Assembly: GCF_004023665.1 (NCBI RefSeq)
Contig: NZ_SAUF01000001.1
Location: 1-64,000, forward strand
DNA length: 64,000 nucleotides
Direction: 5' to 3'
From: Afifella aestuarii
GTDB taxonomy: Bacteria; Pseudomonadota; Alphaproteobacteria; Rhizobiales; Afifellaceae
A program made the translations under genes and the position numbers. Below the pieces are notes generated by a model. That model was given only the letters and a program-made list of their open reading frames with translations. It was not told the DNA's origin and did not search any database. Shown here piece by piece: positions 9,049 to 16,920 of this stretch; positions within the stretch are counted from its first letter, which is position 1; each line of letters starts with the position of its first letter.

Positions 9049-9894
9049 CTAGGCCCTTTCAGGCTTAGGTTCAAGCGATATTTCTTCGGCCATGCGCATC
9101 ACTTTTTGGGGATCGCGGCCGGCATTGAGCTCAGCCACCACCTCTTTGACGAGCGCGCCCGCCGCGCGGGTGACACGCTTGCGGTCCCCGTCGCGCGTGA
9201 TCGTCACGGGCGGCAGGAAGGCGACATGCACGTCGACGGCCCCCTGTGACATCAAACGGCTCAAATGCGGCAGGAGATCCATATCGCCATACCAGGCGAC
9301 CCACGGCCGGTGCTGGCGACCGAAAGGCATGCCGAGCATACGGGTATAGGCGATCGCGACCGGCTGCAGCGTGACGGGCCTGCCGTCCGAAAAACTGCGC
9401 TGGGCGGCACCGACGATGGCGGAGCGAAAGGCGAGCACCTTGTTGCCATCGGACGAGGTACCTTCCGGGAAAAGCACCATGACATCGCCAGCGACGAGAC
9501 GCCCTGCGATCTCATCGGCCGCCTTGCCGGTCTGATGGCGCCTCTCCCGGTCGATGAAGACGGAACGCTGCAATTTGGCGAAGAGACCGAAAAGCGGCCA
9601 GTCTGCCACCTCCTTCTTGGCGATGAAGGAGACCGGGGCGATCGCGCTCAAGACCGGGATATCGAGCCAGGAGATGTGATTGGCGAGGAGAAGCAGCGGG
9701 CGTTCGCCGGCGATCTTCCCATGCACGAAAAGGTGGATATCGAAGAGGCGCAGAACGAAGCGGTGCCAGTAAAGCGGCACGATCTTCGCCCAACGGCCAC
9801 CGAGCCAGAGGCCCAGCGCCTGTGCCGGAATGGCAAAAGGCAGAGACAGGAGGAAGAGAAAGGCCGCCGCGGCAAGCCGGAGATGTGCAAACAT
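9049..9894 (-). CDS. plsC: 1-acyl-sn-glycerol-3-phosphate acyltransferase PlsC
   Basis: This 281-residue membrane-associated acyltransferase makes phosphatidic acid from lysophosphatidic acid. The catalytic motif NHISWLD (HX4D) and the acceptor motif FPEGTSSDG are both present, after an N-terminal hydrophobic segment ([19 protein letters not shown]). The ATG at 9894 follows AGGGTAGGG. The open frame extends upstream to a GTG at 9969, but that stretch overlaps a small ORF in another frame and has no family character. Confidence 0.92.
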   Translation of the reverse strand: MFAHLRLAAAAFLFLLSLPFAIPAQALGLWLGGRWAKIVPLYWHRFVLRLFDIHLFVHGKIAGERPLLLLANHISWLDIPVLSAIAPVSFIAKKEVADWPLFGLFAKLQRSVFIDRERRHQTGKAADEIAGRLVAGDVMVLFPEGTSSDGNKVLAFRSAIVGAAQRSFSDGRPVTLQPVAIAYTRMLGMPFGRQHRPWVAWYGDMDLLPHLSRLMSQGAVDVHVAFLPPVTITRDGDRKRVTRAAGALVKEVVAELNAGRDPQKVMRMAEEISLEPKPERA

Positions 9895-9901
9895 CCGAGC
9901 C

Positions 9902-10003
9902 CTACCCTGCGATCGGCGCCGGCACGGCGCGCACCAAGCGTAGCGAGAGACCGCCGCAACGGCAGGCACTCGCAGGATGCGGACAACGCGGCGTGTCGTG
10001 CAT
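9902..10003 (-). CDS. Putative 33-residue cysteine-containing small protein
   Basis: A 33-codon ORF lies between rimI and plsC: ATG at 10003, TAG at 9902-9904. A perfect GGAGG (10011-10015) sits 7 nt before the ATG. It starts 22 nt after the rimI stop and ends 7 nt before the plsC ATG, so it fits a minus-strand operon exactly. The peptide begins MHDTPRCPHPASACRCGG, with three cysteines and two histidines in its first 18 residues. The remainder is basic then hydrophobic (LSLRLVRAVPAPIAG). I do not recognise a family. It could be a metal-binding miniprotein or a translation-coupling leader for plsC. Its reality rests on the ribosome binding site and the fit. Confidence 0.5.
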   Translation of the reverse strand: MHDTPRCPHPASACRCGGLSLRLVRAVPAPIAG

Positions 10004-10025
10004 GGGCTTGCCTCCGGAGCTGCGG

Positions 10026-10505
10026 CTAGAGGAGATCCCGGCGCATGACAAGCGCCGGCAGGCGGGTCTGATCATCGCGGGCATAATAGGCCGGCCTTTT
10101 GCCGACCTCCTCGAAGCCGAGCTTGCGGTAGAGCGAGACGGCCGCCGCGTTGCCGGCCTCCACCTCCAGATGCAGAGTCGCCACCCGCTCGTGGTAGAGC
10201 CGGCGCATCGTCTCTTCGACGAGCCTCTGGGCGATGCCGCGCCGCCGATAGGCGTTCAAGACGGCAAGCGTCAGAACCTCCGAATCGTCCGCTGCCTGAC
10301 GATAAAGGATGAAGCCGGCCGGCGCCCGACGCGTCACGCGGCCGGTATGGAACGCCACCAGCGCCTTCACGCCATTCTGAGACAGGAAGGACGCGAAATC
10401 GCCATCGGTCCAGGCGTGACGGAAGGCGTCGGCGTGGATGCGGGCGAGAATCGGGCTGTCCTCGGAGGTCGCCTCGCGCAGGGTAATCTCGGTGCGGGGT
10501 ATCAT
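10026..10505 (-). CDS. rimI: Ribosomal protein S18 alanine N-acetyltransferase RimI
   Basis: This is a 159-residue GNAT acetyltransferase. The acetyl-CoA loop is NAYRRRGIAQRL and the C-terminal core is NAAAVSLYRKLGFEEVGKRPAYY, the RimI signature including the late tyrosines. It is coupled to tsaB by an ATGA overlap, a pairing seen across bacteria. The fur/mur gene that often follows in rhizobia is absent here. Confidence 0.9.
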   Translation of the reverse strand: MIPRTEITLREATSEDSPILARIHADAFRHAWTDGDFASFLSQNGVKALVAFHTGRVTRRAPAGFILYRQAADDSEVLTLAVLNAYRRRGIAQRLVEETMRRLYHERVATLHLEVEAGNAAAVSLYRKLGFEEVGKRPAYYARDDQTRLPALVMRRDLL

Positions 10506-11221
10506 GATGTCTTAAGGCGCCGTCTCAGGGATTTGTCCGTCTGCGGTTTGGCGTCGGGAGGACGCAGGTAAAGCGGTCTTGGCGGGCTCACCGCATGCCC
10601 TGAAAGGGCAAGACGGGCGACCATGGCGATGTCGGCGGAGGGACGCGCATCGGCGACGATCGCGGGAAGACCGTCGGCTGCGAGCATCCCCGCAACACCA
10701 TTGGCGCCCGCGCCACAAAGCACGAGCCCCTCGAACGCATAGGGCGCAAGAAAGGCGGCCGCTTCGTCCTGCACCTCCCGTTGCGAGGCGATGATCTCCT
10801 CTCGGGAGGAAATCTCTTCCATGCGCAGGAAGACGTTGCCACGGCCGGCATCAAGGATCGCTGCGACGAGACCTGCCGCACGATGCGCGGCCTCGCCGTG
10901 GCGCACGCCCTCGCACAGCGCCTCGAGGACATCGACGCCGAGGGCAGGGATTTGGAGTGCGAGCGCAAGCCCGCGGGCGGCCGCAACGCCGATGCGGATG
11001 CCGGTGAAGGAGCCCGGGCCGAGCGTGGTCGCAACCGCCGTCAGGTCGGAATAGGTGGCGGAAGCGTCAGCCAGGCATTCCTCGATCAAGGGGAAAAGCC
11101 GCTCGGCATGACCGCGGCCGATCTCCACCTCGCGGCGGGCATGACAATTGATCTTGCCGTCTTGGAGGGTTGCGAGCGCGACGGCGCAAAAAGGTCCGGC
11201 AGTGTCGAGGGCGAGAAGCAT
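10502..11221 (-). CDS. tsaB: tRNA threonylcarbamoyladenosine biosynthesis protein TsaB
   Basis: This 239-residue ASKHA-fold protein partners TsaD in t6A37 synthesis. The N-terminus MLLALDTAGPFCAVAL and the block TTLGPGSFTGIRIGVAAARGLA are diagnostic. I use the ATG at 11221, where the family begins. A GTG at 11239 in the same frame has no better ribosome binding site. It overlaps rimI by ATGA. Confidence 0.93.
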   Translation of the reverse strand: MLLALDTAGPFCAVALATLQDGKINCHARREVEIGRGHAERLFPLIEECLADASATYSDLTAVATTLGPGSFTGIRIGVAAARGLALALQIPALGVDVLEALCEGVRHGEAAHRAAGLVAAILDAGRGNVFLRMEEISSREEIIASQREVQDEAAAFLAPYAFEGLVLCGAGANGVAGMLAADGLPAIVADARPSADIAMVARLALSGHAVSPPRPLYLRPPDAKPQTDKSLRRRLKTS

Positions 11222-11284
11222 CACCCCCGCTCTACTCACGGGGGCAATCGCTGTCGAGATGAAGAAAGCGAAGGGCTGACCCGA

Positions 11285-11839
11285 TCAGACCGGGCGCACC
11301 TCCTGAACGTCCGGCACGAAATGACGCAAGAGGTTCTCGATGCCGTGCTTCAACGTCGCCGTCGACGACGGGCAGCCGGCGCAGGCGCCCCGCATGTTGA
11401 GAAACACGACGCCGTTCTTGAAGCCTTTGAAGGTGATGTCGCCACCATCATTGGCCACGGCCGGGCGCACGCGCGTCTCGATCAATTCCTTGATCATGCC
11501 GACCGTCTCACTGTCGGCATTGTCGAAGAACTCGTCGCCGTCCTCTTCCTCATGCGCGTCGGCGAGCACCGGCTCGCCGGAGAGGTAATGCTCCATGATG
11601 GCGCCGAGGACGGCCGGCTTCATGTGCTGCCATTCCGCATCGTCCTTGGTGACGGTGATGAAATCCTGGCCGAGAAAGACCCCGGCAACGCCGTCCACGG
11701 CGAAGATCCGTTCTGCCAAGGGCGAGGAGGCGGCTTCTTCCGCTGTGCGGAAATCGCGCGTATCGGCCGGCAGCACGTCCCGCCCGGGCAGGAACTTCAG
11801 AGTTGCTGGGTTAGGCGTTTCTTCGGTCTGGATGAACAT
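11285..11839 (-). CDS. NifU-family Fe-S scaffold/carrier protein (Nfu)
   Basis: This is a 184-residue Nfu protein. The N-terminal Nfu_N domain (MFIQTEETPNPATLKFLPG) is joined to a C-terminal NifU domain with the CxxC cluster ligand GACAGCPSS. It carries 4Fe-4S clusters to target proteins; MiaB and Nth in this window are plausible clients. GAGG precedes the ATG at 11839. It stands alone, on the same strand as tsaB. Confidence 0.93.
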   Translation of the reverse strand: MFIQTEETPNPATLKFLPGRDVLPADTRDFRTAEEAASSPLAERIFAVDGVAGVFLGQDFITVTKDDAEWQHMKPAVLGAIMEHYLSGEPVLADAHEEEDGDEFFDNADSETVGMIKELIETRVRPAVANDGGDITFKGFKNGVVFLNMRGACAGCPSSTATLKHGIENLLRHFVPDVQEVRPV

Positions 11840-11979
11840 CGAAACCTCATCGCACGCGACAAATGCGCGCCTTCACGTCGTGGACCGGAAATGGACCCGG
11901 CGCCCCTCTTCGTCAAGGGCGGCGCAACGAGCAGCATCTCGCGGCAAACCCCTGATCCGCCTGCCGAAGCGGCAGCCCG

Positions 11980-12645
11980 TCAGGCAACGAGGGCGAGAAC
12001 GAAGCCGTCCCAACCCTTGGCGCCGACGGTCTGGATCGCCGTCGCGGAGAGCCGCGGCTCTTCACCGATCATCTCCAGGAAGCGGCGCGTGCCGACGACA
12101 CCCGGCTCGGAGGATTGCGGGTCTCTCACCTTCCCGTCGCGCACGACATTGTCGCCGAGGATGACGGTGCCGGACCGCGAAAGCTTCAGCGCCCATTTAA
12201 GATAGGCCGGGTTGTTCGGCTTATCCGCGTCGATGAAGATGAAATCGAAGGGGCCTTCTCCCTCCTCGACAAGGCGCGGCAGCGTCTCGAGCGCCGGGGC
12301 GACACGGATCTCGACCTTCTCCGCCAGCCCGGCGCTGGCGATGTTGGCGCGCGCCACCCCGGCATGCTCTTCCGCCGCTTCGAGGCTCACGAGACGGCCA
12401 TCGTCCGGAAGGGCACGGGCAAGCCAGATCGTCGAATAGCCGCCGAGCGTGCCGATTTCGAGAATGCGTTTCGCTCCCGCCATGCGGGCGAGAAGGTGAA
12501 GGAGTTTGCCCTGGGCCGGGGAGACATCGATCGCCGGGAGGCCGGCCGCCTCGTTGGCGGCGAGCGCCGCCCGAAGCGCGTCATCCGACCCCACGACGGT
12601 CGCTTCGAGATAGCTGTCGACCGCCTGCCATTCCTTTGTCGTCAT
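11980..12645 (-). CDS. Class I SAM-dependent O-methyltransferase
   Basis: This 221-residue enzyme is of the catechol/caffeoyl-CoA O-methyltransferase type. The SAM site is ILEIGTLGGYSTIWLA, and the metal/substrate-side motif is FIFIDADKPNNPAYL. GGGAG precedes the ATG at 12645. The substrate cannot be read from the sequence, and the neighbours (nfu, an alkyltransferase) give no hint. Confidence 0.88.
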   Translation of the reverse strand: MTTKEWQAVDSYLEATVVGSDDALRAALAANEAAGLPAIDVSPAQGKLLHLLARMAGAKRILEIGTLGGYSTIWLARALPDDGRLVSLEAAEEHAGVARANIASAGLAEKVEIRVAPALETLPRLVEEGEGPFDFIFIDADKPNNPAYLKWALKLSRSGTVILGDNVVRDGKVRDPQSSEPGVVGTRRFLEMIGEEPRLSATAIQTVGAKGWDGFVLALVA

Positions 12646-12723
12646 CGTTGTCTCCCGCTCGGCCGTCAGACTATGCGGATGGGCTGTCCCGAGGTCCAGC
12701 CTGAGCGAGACCTGCGGGCGGCT

Positions 12724-13632
12724 TCAACCCTTCGTGAGGAGCCCCGATTCCCAGCCGAGCATGGCGCGCTTGCGGGTGATGCCCCAATGATAGCCGGTGA
12801 GCGCGCCCTTCGCCCCGACGACGCGATGACAGGGCACAACGAAAGAAATCGGATTGCGGCCGACGGCGGCACCGACGGCACGGGCCGCCTTCGGCCGTTC
12901 GAGCTTTTTCGCCAAAGCGCCGTAGCTCGTCGCCGCGCCCACCGGAATTTTGAGGAGGCTCTCCCAGACGCGCACCTCGAAGTCGGAGCCGATGAAGACG
13001 ACGCGCAGAGGCTCCTCGGCTCGCCAGGCGGAGGGTTCGAAGACGCGCTCGGCATAGCGCGCCGTCGCGTCCGGGGCATGGCGATAGCGGGCCTGCGGAA
13101 ACCGCCCCGTCATTTCGGCAAGTGTCGCCTCTTCCTCGCCCGGATCGGCGAATGCGAGGCCGGCGAGGCCGTAATCCGTCACCAAAAGCAGAGCCTTGCC
13201 GAAGGGCGAGGCGTGGAACCCATAGGCGATCTCCAGCCCCTCGCCCCGGCTCTTATATGCACCCGGCGTCATGGCATGGTGGGTGACGAAGAGATCGTGC
13301 AGGCGCCCAGGACCCGAAAGGCCGAGCTCGTAGCTCGCGTCGAGAAGATTGGCGGATTGATCGAGAAGCCGCTTGGCGTGATCGAGGGTGACCGCCTGCA
13401 GAAACCCCTTCGGCGACAGGCCGCACCAGCGCGTGAAGAGCTTGTGCAGGCGCGTCGGGCTCATGCCGACCTCGGCGGCGATCTCCTCAAGTTCCGGCTG
13501 GTCCCGGTAATTCCGGCTGAGATAGGCGATCACCGCGCAGACGATTGCGTAGTCGGTCTCGGGGTTCGCCGGGTCGCGGTTCGTCGGGTCACTGGGCGTC
13601 ATGGAAGAAGCAAGGGGGCTGTGCATGGTCAT
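12724..13632 (-). CDS. AraC-type regulator / methylated-DNA-[protein]-cysteine methyltransferase (Ada-like)
   Basis: This is a 302-residue fusion. An AraC helix-turn-helix lies at about residues 25-110 (IAAEVGMSPTRLHKLFTRW). A ribonuclease-like spacer and an O6-alkylguanine methyltransferase domain follow, with acceptor cysteine motif VVPCHRVVGAKGALTGYHWG. The zinc-binding Ada N-terminal domain, which senses methyl phosphotriesters in E. coli Ada, is missing. This is therefore the shortened Ada class and its regulatory trigger is unclear. GGAGG 7 nt upstream fixes the ATG at 13632; the longer frame to 13695 is unlikely. Confidence 0.88.
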   Translation of the reverse strand: MTMHSPLASSMTPSDPTNRDPANPETDYAIVCAVIAYLSRNYRDQPELEEIAAEVGMSPTRLHKLFTRWCGLSPKGFLQAVTLDHAKRLLDQSANLLDASYELGLSGPGRLHDLFVTHHAMTPGAYKSRGEGLEIAYGFHASPFGKALLLVTDYGLAGLAFADPGEEEATLAEMTGRFPQARYRHAPDATARYAERVFEPSAWRAEEPLRVVFIGSDFEVRVWESLLKIPVGAATSYGALAKKLERPKAARAVGAAVGRNPISFVVPCHRVVGAKGALTGYHWGITRKRAMLGWESGLLTKG

Positions 13633-13706
13633 AGCGGTCCTCCAGGCTGTACGATGACCGCGCTTCGACGCCGCTGCCACCCGTTTCTTGCGCACCGGGC
13701 GGTGGA

Positions 13707-14240
13707 CTAACCCGCCTCCATCATGGTTTCGGCAAAGGCAGGCGGACGCCTGACGGCATGGAGCGCGTCGCGCAGCGCATCGGCAAGGCTCGCCCGGTCG
13801 TCGGGATTGAGGAATTCACCGATTGTCACGTTCTCGCCCCGGCTGACGAGGTGAAGGCGCACCACGCCTTCGTCTTCGAGCTCGCGCACCTCCAGCCGGC
13901 TCCAATAGGGATCGAGCCTCAGCTCCCGCGCCCGCCCGTTCGGGGCGACCTTGCGGATCAGGAGATCTCTGCGGCTCACGGTCACGTCCTCGAAGGCACG
14001 GCCGGAGCGGTAACTGAGCGCGAAGGCGCCCCACAAGATCAGGAAGTCGAGGCCGAAAAAGGCGCCGATCGGCCAGGCTCCGAGACGCCAGAACAACAGG
14101 CCGGACAGAAAACAGGTCGCGCCGAAGACCGCCATGACCGCAACGAAGCCCCGCGGGCCGAGCGAACGGTGCGGCGTCAACGTGACCGAAAAGATCTCCG
14201 CGTCGCCGGACGTGGCGACAGGCGCGTTGCTCTCATTCAT
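13707..14240 (-). CDS. DUF2244 domain membrane protein
   Basis: This 177-residue protein has two adjacent transmembrane helices (about residues 30-75: FVAVMAVFGATCFLSGLLF and AFFGLDFLILWGAFALSY). A beta-rich cytoplasmic domain follows, with RDLLIRKVAPNGR and a conserved WSRLEV block. It matches DUF2244, common in alphaproteobacteria and without known function. It is divergent from nth with only 22 bp between the two start codons. A TATAAT lies 8 nt before its ATG and no ribosome binding site is visible, so the mRNA may be leaderless. Confidence 0.85.
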   Translation of the reverse strand: MNESNAPVATSGDAEIFSVTLTPHRSLGPRGFVAVMAVFGATCFLSGLLFWRLGAWPIGAFFGLDFLILWGAFALSYRSGRAFEDVTVSRRDLLIRKVAPNGRARELRLDPYWSRLEVRELEDEGVVRLHLVSRGENVTIGEFLNPDDRASLADALRDALHAVRRPPAFAETMMEAG

Positions 14241-14248
14241 TTGGAATG

Positions 14249-14254
14249 ATTATA
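14249..14254 (-). promoter_or_regulatory. TATAAT -10 box for the DUF2244 gene
   Basis: The minus strand reads TATAAT here, a perfect -10 hexamer, 8 nt before the ATG at 14240. Transcription from it would start within a few bases of the ATG. The upstream -35 region is poor. Confidence 0.4.
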
Positions 14255-14262
14255 GGGAGAAG

Positions 14263-14976
14263 ATGGGCAAAAACACGAGTGTCAAAAGGAAGAAAGCGGC
14301 GCCCGCCGCCTCCCTCCTATCCAAAGACGAGATCGTCACCTTGTTCTCGCGGCTGAAGGCGGAGCGGCCGGAGCCGACGAGCGAGCTCTTGCACACCGAC
14401 CCCTACACGCTGCTCGTCGCCGTGGTTTTGTCGGCGCAGGCGACGGATGCCGGGGTCAACAAGGCGACGAAAGAGCTCTTCCGCGTCGCCCCGACACCGG
14501 ACAAGATGGTGGCGCTCGGCGAGGAGGCCGTGCGCGAGCACATCAAAACGATCGGGCTTTACCGCAACAAAGCGAAGAACGTCGTGGCGCTGTCGCAGCA
14601 GCTCATCGACGAATATCAGGGCGAAGTCCCGCCGAGCCGGGAAGCGCTGGAAAAGCTGCCGGGCGTCGGGCGCAAGACCGCCAATGTCGTCATGAACGTC
14701 GCCTTCGGCGAAAAGACCATCGCCGTCGACACGCATATTTTTCGGGTGTCCAACCGGACGGGGCTCGCGCCCGGCAAGGATCCGCTCGCCGTGGAGCTGA
14801 TGCTCGAAAAAGTCGTGCCCGACGATTTCAAGCTCCACGCCCATCACTGGCTGATCCTGCACGGGCGCTATGTCTGCGTGGCGCGCAAACCGAAATGCCC
14901 CGATTGCGTCATCGCCGATCTCTGCCGTTACGGGGCGAAGACGGAGCCGGCCGGATTGGTGCTGGACAAGGGATAA
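14263..14976 (+). CDS. nth: Endonuclease III (DNA glycosylase/AP lyase)
   Basis: This 237-residue base-excision-repair enzyme removes oxidised pyrimidines. The helix-hairpin-helix is LPGVGRKTANVV with the catalytic lysine, the catalytic aspartate is in VDTHIFRVSNR, and the 4Fe-4S ligands follow C-X6-C-X2-C-X5-C (CVARKPKCPDCVIADLC). GGGAGA sets the ATG at 14263. The frame is open further upstream across the divergent gene's start, but that part is not conserved. Confidence 0.95.
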   Translation: MGKNTSVKRKKAAPAASLLSKDEIVTLFSRLKAERPEPTSELLHTDPYTLLVAVVLSAQATDAGVNKATKELFRVAPTPDKMVALGEEAVREHIKTIGLYRNKAKNVVALSQQLIDEYQGEVPPSREALEKLPGVGRKTANVVMNVAFGEKTIAVDTHIFRVSNRTGLAPGKDPLAVELMLEKVVPDDFKLHAHHWLILHGRYVCVARKPKCPDCVIADLCRYGAKTEPAGLVLDKG

Positions 14977-15070
14977 GCGGTCCGATGTGACCGCGCGGCT
15001 CTTTCCTTCGTTTCTGAAAGGGGGAAGGCCGGCACCTGTCACCCACCCCCCGACGAAAAAGCAGCCACTG

Positions 15071-15096
15071 AAAAAGGCGGCCCGAAGGCCGCCTTT
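15071..15096 (-). terminator. Rho-independent terminator of cysK
   Basis: A perfect 10-bp stem, AAAGGCGGCC/GGCCGCCTTT, encloses a TTCG tetraloop as read on the minus strand. It continues into TTTTT downstream on that strand. It lies 33 nt past the cysK stop in the convergent nth-cysK gap. Confidence 0.9.
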
Positions 15097-15128
15097 CCCG
15101 AAGCCCGTGTCGGCGTCGATCCTGTCTC

Positions 15129-16121
15129 TTACTCGCCGAGACCTTCGAAAAGCGGCGTCGACAGATAGCGCTCGGCGAAGGAGGGGATGATCACGACGAT
15201 GTTCTTGCCCGCAAATTCCGGCCGCTGACCGAGCTTCACGGCAGCCGACAGGGCCGCGCCTGAGGAAATGCCGACCGGCACGCCTTCAAGCTGCGCCACG
15301 AGGCGGGCATATTCGAAGGACTCGTCATTGGTCGCCGGAATGATCTCGTCATAGACCGACGTGTCGAGAACCTTCGGGGCGAAGCCTGCGCCGATGCCCT
15401 GAATCTTGTGCGGGCCGGGATTGCCGCCGGCCAGAACCGGGCTGTCGGCCGGCTCGACCGCAACAATGCGGATATCGGGCTTGCGCTCCTTCAGCACCTG
15501 GCCGGTGCCGGTGATGGTGCCACCCGTGCCAATGCCGGCCACGAGAGCATCGATCGCGCCGCCGGTATCGTTCCAGATCTCCTCGGCCGTCGTCTTGCGG
15601 TGGATCTCCGGATTGGCCGGATTGTCGAACTGCTGCGGCATGACGGAATTCGGCGTCTGCTCGAGAAGCTCCTCCGCCTTGGCGATGGCGCCCTTCATGC
15701 CCTTCGGCCCTTCGGTGAGGACGAGCTCGGCGCCCAAGAGCGCCACCATCTTGCGCCGCTCGATCGACATCGTCTCGGGCATGACGAGGATCAGCTTGTA
15801 GCCCTTGGCGGCCGCTGCGAAGGCGAGCGCGATGCCGGTGTTGCCGGATGTCGGCTCAATCAGCGTGGTCTCGCCGGGCTTTGCCTTGCCGTCGCGCTCC
15901 AACGCTTCCAGCATGGCAACGCCGATGCGGTCCTTGACCGAGGCGATCGGGTTGAAGAATTCGAGCTTCGCCAGAAGATTGGCTTTAACGCCCTTCTCCT
16001 TGGCGAGCTTGTCGAGGCGTACGATCGGCGTGTCGCCGATCGTCTCGGTAATCGAATTGTAGATGCGGCCACGACCCGGCTTGCGGGCAGTGACGTCGCG
16101 CTGAAGCGCCTGATCGTTCAT
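15129..16121 (-). CDS. cysK: Cysteine synthase A
   Basis: This 330-residue PLP enzyme makes cysteine from O-acetylserine and sulfide. The PLP lysine is in [12 protein letters not shown], the asparagine loop is [11 protein letters not shown], the phosphate-binding glycine loop is [13 protein letters not shown], and the late serine motif is GISSGAAL. It is slightly longer than the usual ~310 residues because of an N-terminal lead. GGAGG precedes the ATG. The leader carries a tandem TCGGAAAT repeat (16133-16149, plus-strand sense). Confidence 0.95.
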   Translation of the reverse strand: MNDQALQRDVTARKPGRGRIYNSITETIGDTPIVRLDKLAKEKGVKANLLAKLEFFNPIASVKDRIGVAMLEALERDGKAKPGETTLIEPTSGNTGIALAFAAAAKGYKLILVMPETMSIERRKMVALLGAELVLTEGPKGMKGAIAKAEELLEQTPNSVMPQQFDNPANPEIHRKTTAEEIWNDTGGAIDALVAGIGTGGTITGTGQVLKERKPDIRIVAVEPADSPVLAGGNPGPHKIQGIGAGFAPKVLDTSVYDEIIPATNDESFEYARLVAQLEGVPVGISSGAALSAAVKLGQRPEFAGKNIVVIIPSFAERYLSTPLFEGLGE

Positions 16122-16326
16122 GGCGTCCTCCGTCGGAAATTTCGGAAATCTCTAGGCCAACAACCTAGGCCCCGCCGCTGTTCCCGGCGAGGTGCAGCTC
16201 CGCAATTCGGACCGCCACGAAAGAACGCCATTTCAGAAACACACCCGCGGGGAGCACCAGATTCCATTTCGGCAAAGCACACATGCGTACTGAAGTTTCA
16301 GGGCGCCGGCGTCCCGCGACGATGCC

Positions 16327-16785
16327 TTATCGGCGGCGGCGCTCGATCATGTCGGTGGCGAGCGCCGTCGCCACGCCGAAGATGATATGCATGCCGAAGC
16401 GCTTGCCGGCCTGACCCTCGGGAGCGCGAAAGCGGCCATGGGCGATGCCGACCGCACGGCCGAGGCCCGCCGAGGTCACGACATGCAGGAGCGCGCCGAA
16501 ACCCGCGCCGAGGAGCGCCGGCGAAACCGTCGGAAAGCGCTCGCGAACAACCGAATAGGCCTGACCGAAGCCCGCGGCGGCGAGGAGATGGTTGCCCTGG
16601 GCCGATGCCCAGACACGCGCATCGTGCCGGCGCGAGAGGGCCTGCGAAGGCCGATCGAAAAGCGCCTCCTCCTCTTCAGGAAGCGCGATGTCGGCCAATC
16701 CGCTTTGACGGCCGGCCGCGATCACGGCGGTCACGATCGCGCCGCCGATGAGGCCGCCCAACATGGCATTGATGGTGCTAGTCAA
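16327..16785 (-). CDS. Small glycine-rich membrane protein of unknown function
   Basis: This is a roughly 152-residue protein with two or three hydrophobic, glycine-rich segments: MLGGLIGGAIVTAVIAAG near the N-terminus, ALLGAGFGALLHVVTSAGLG in the middle, and IIFGVATALATDMIE at the end. I do not recognise the family. The best start is a TTG at 16785 with GGAG 6 nt upstream. An ATG at 16764 and an extension to 16869 are alternatives. It lies between cysK and a GH13 gene on the same strand, with no functional hint. Confidence 0.6.
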   Translation of the reverse strand: MTSTINAMLGGLIGGAIVTAVIAAGRQSGLADIALPEEEEALFDRPSQALSRRHDARVWASAQGNHLLAAAGFGQAYSVVRERFPTVSPALLGAGFGALLHVVTSAGLGRAVGIAHGRFRAPEGQAGKRFGMHIIFGVATALATDMIERRRR

Positions 16786-16920
16786 GGGCTGCTCCTTTTC
16801 TTCCGCCTCATGGTTGTCGATACCAACTGCCGGGCTCCCCAAAAGGATGCACGAGGAGCTTCCGGGCAAGAAACGCCCCGCTCACAGCGTCGTGTTTCCT
16901 CCCGGGTGGTGCGGGGCGGG

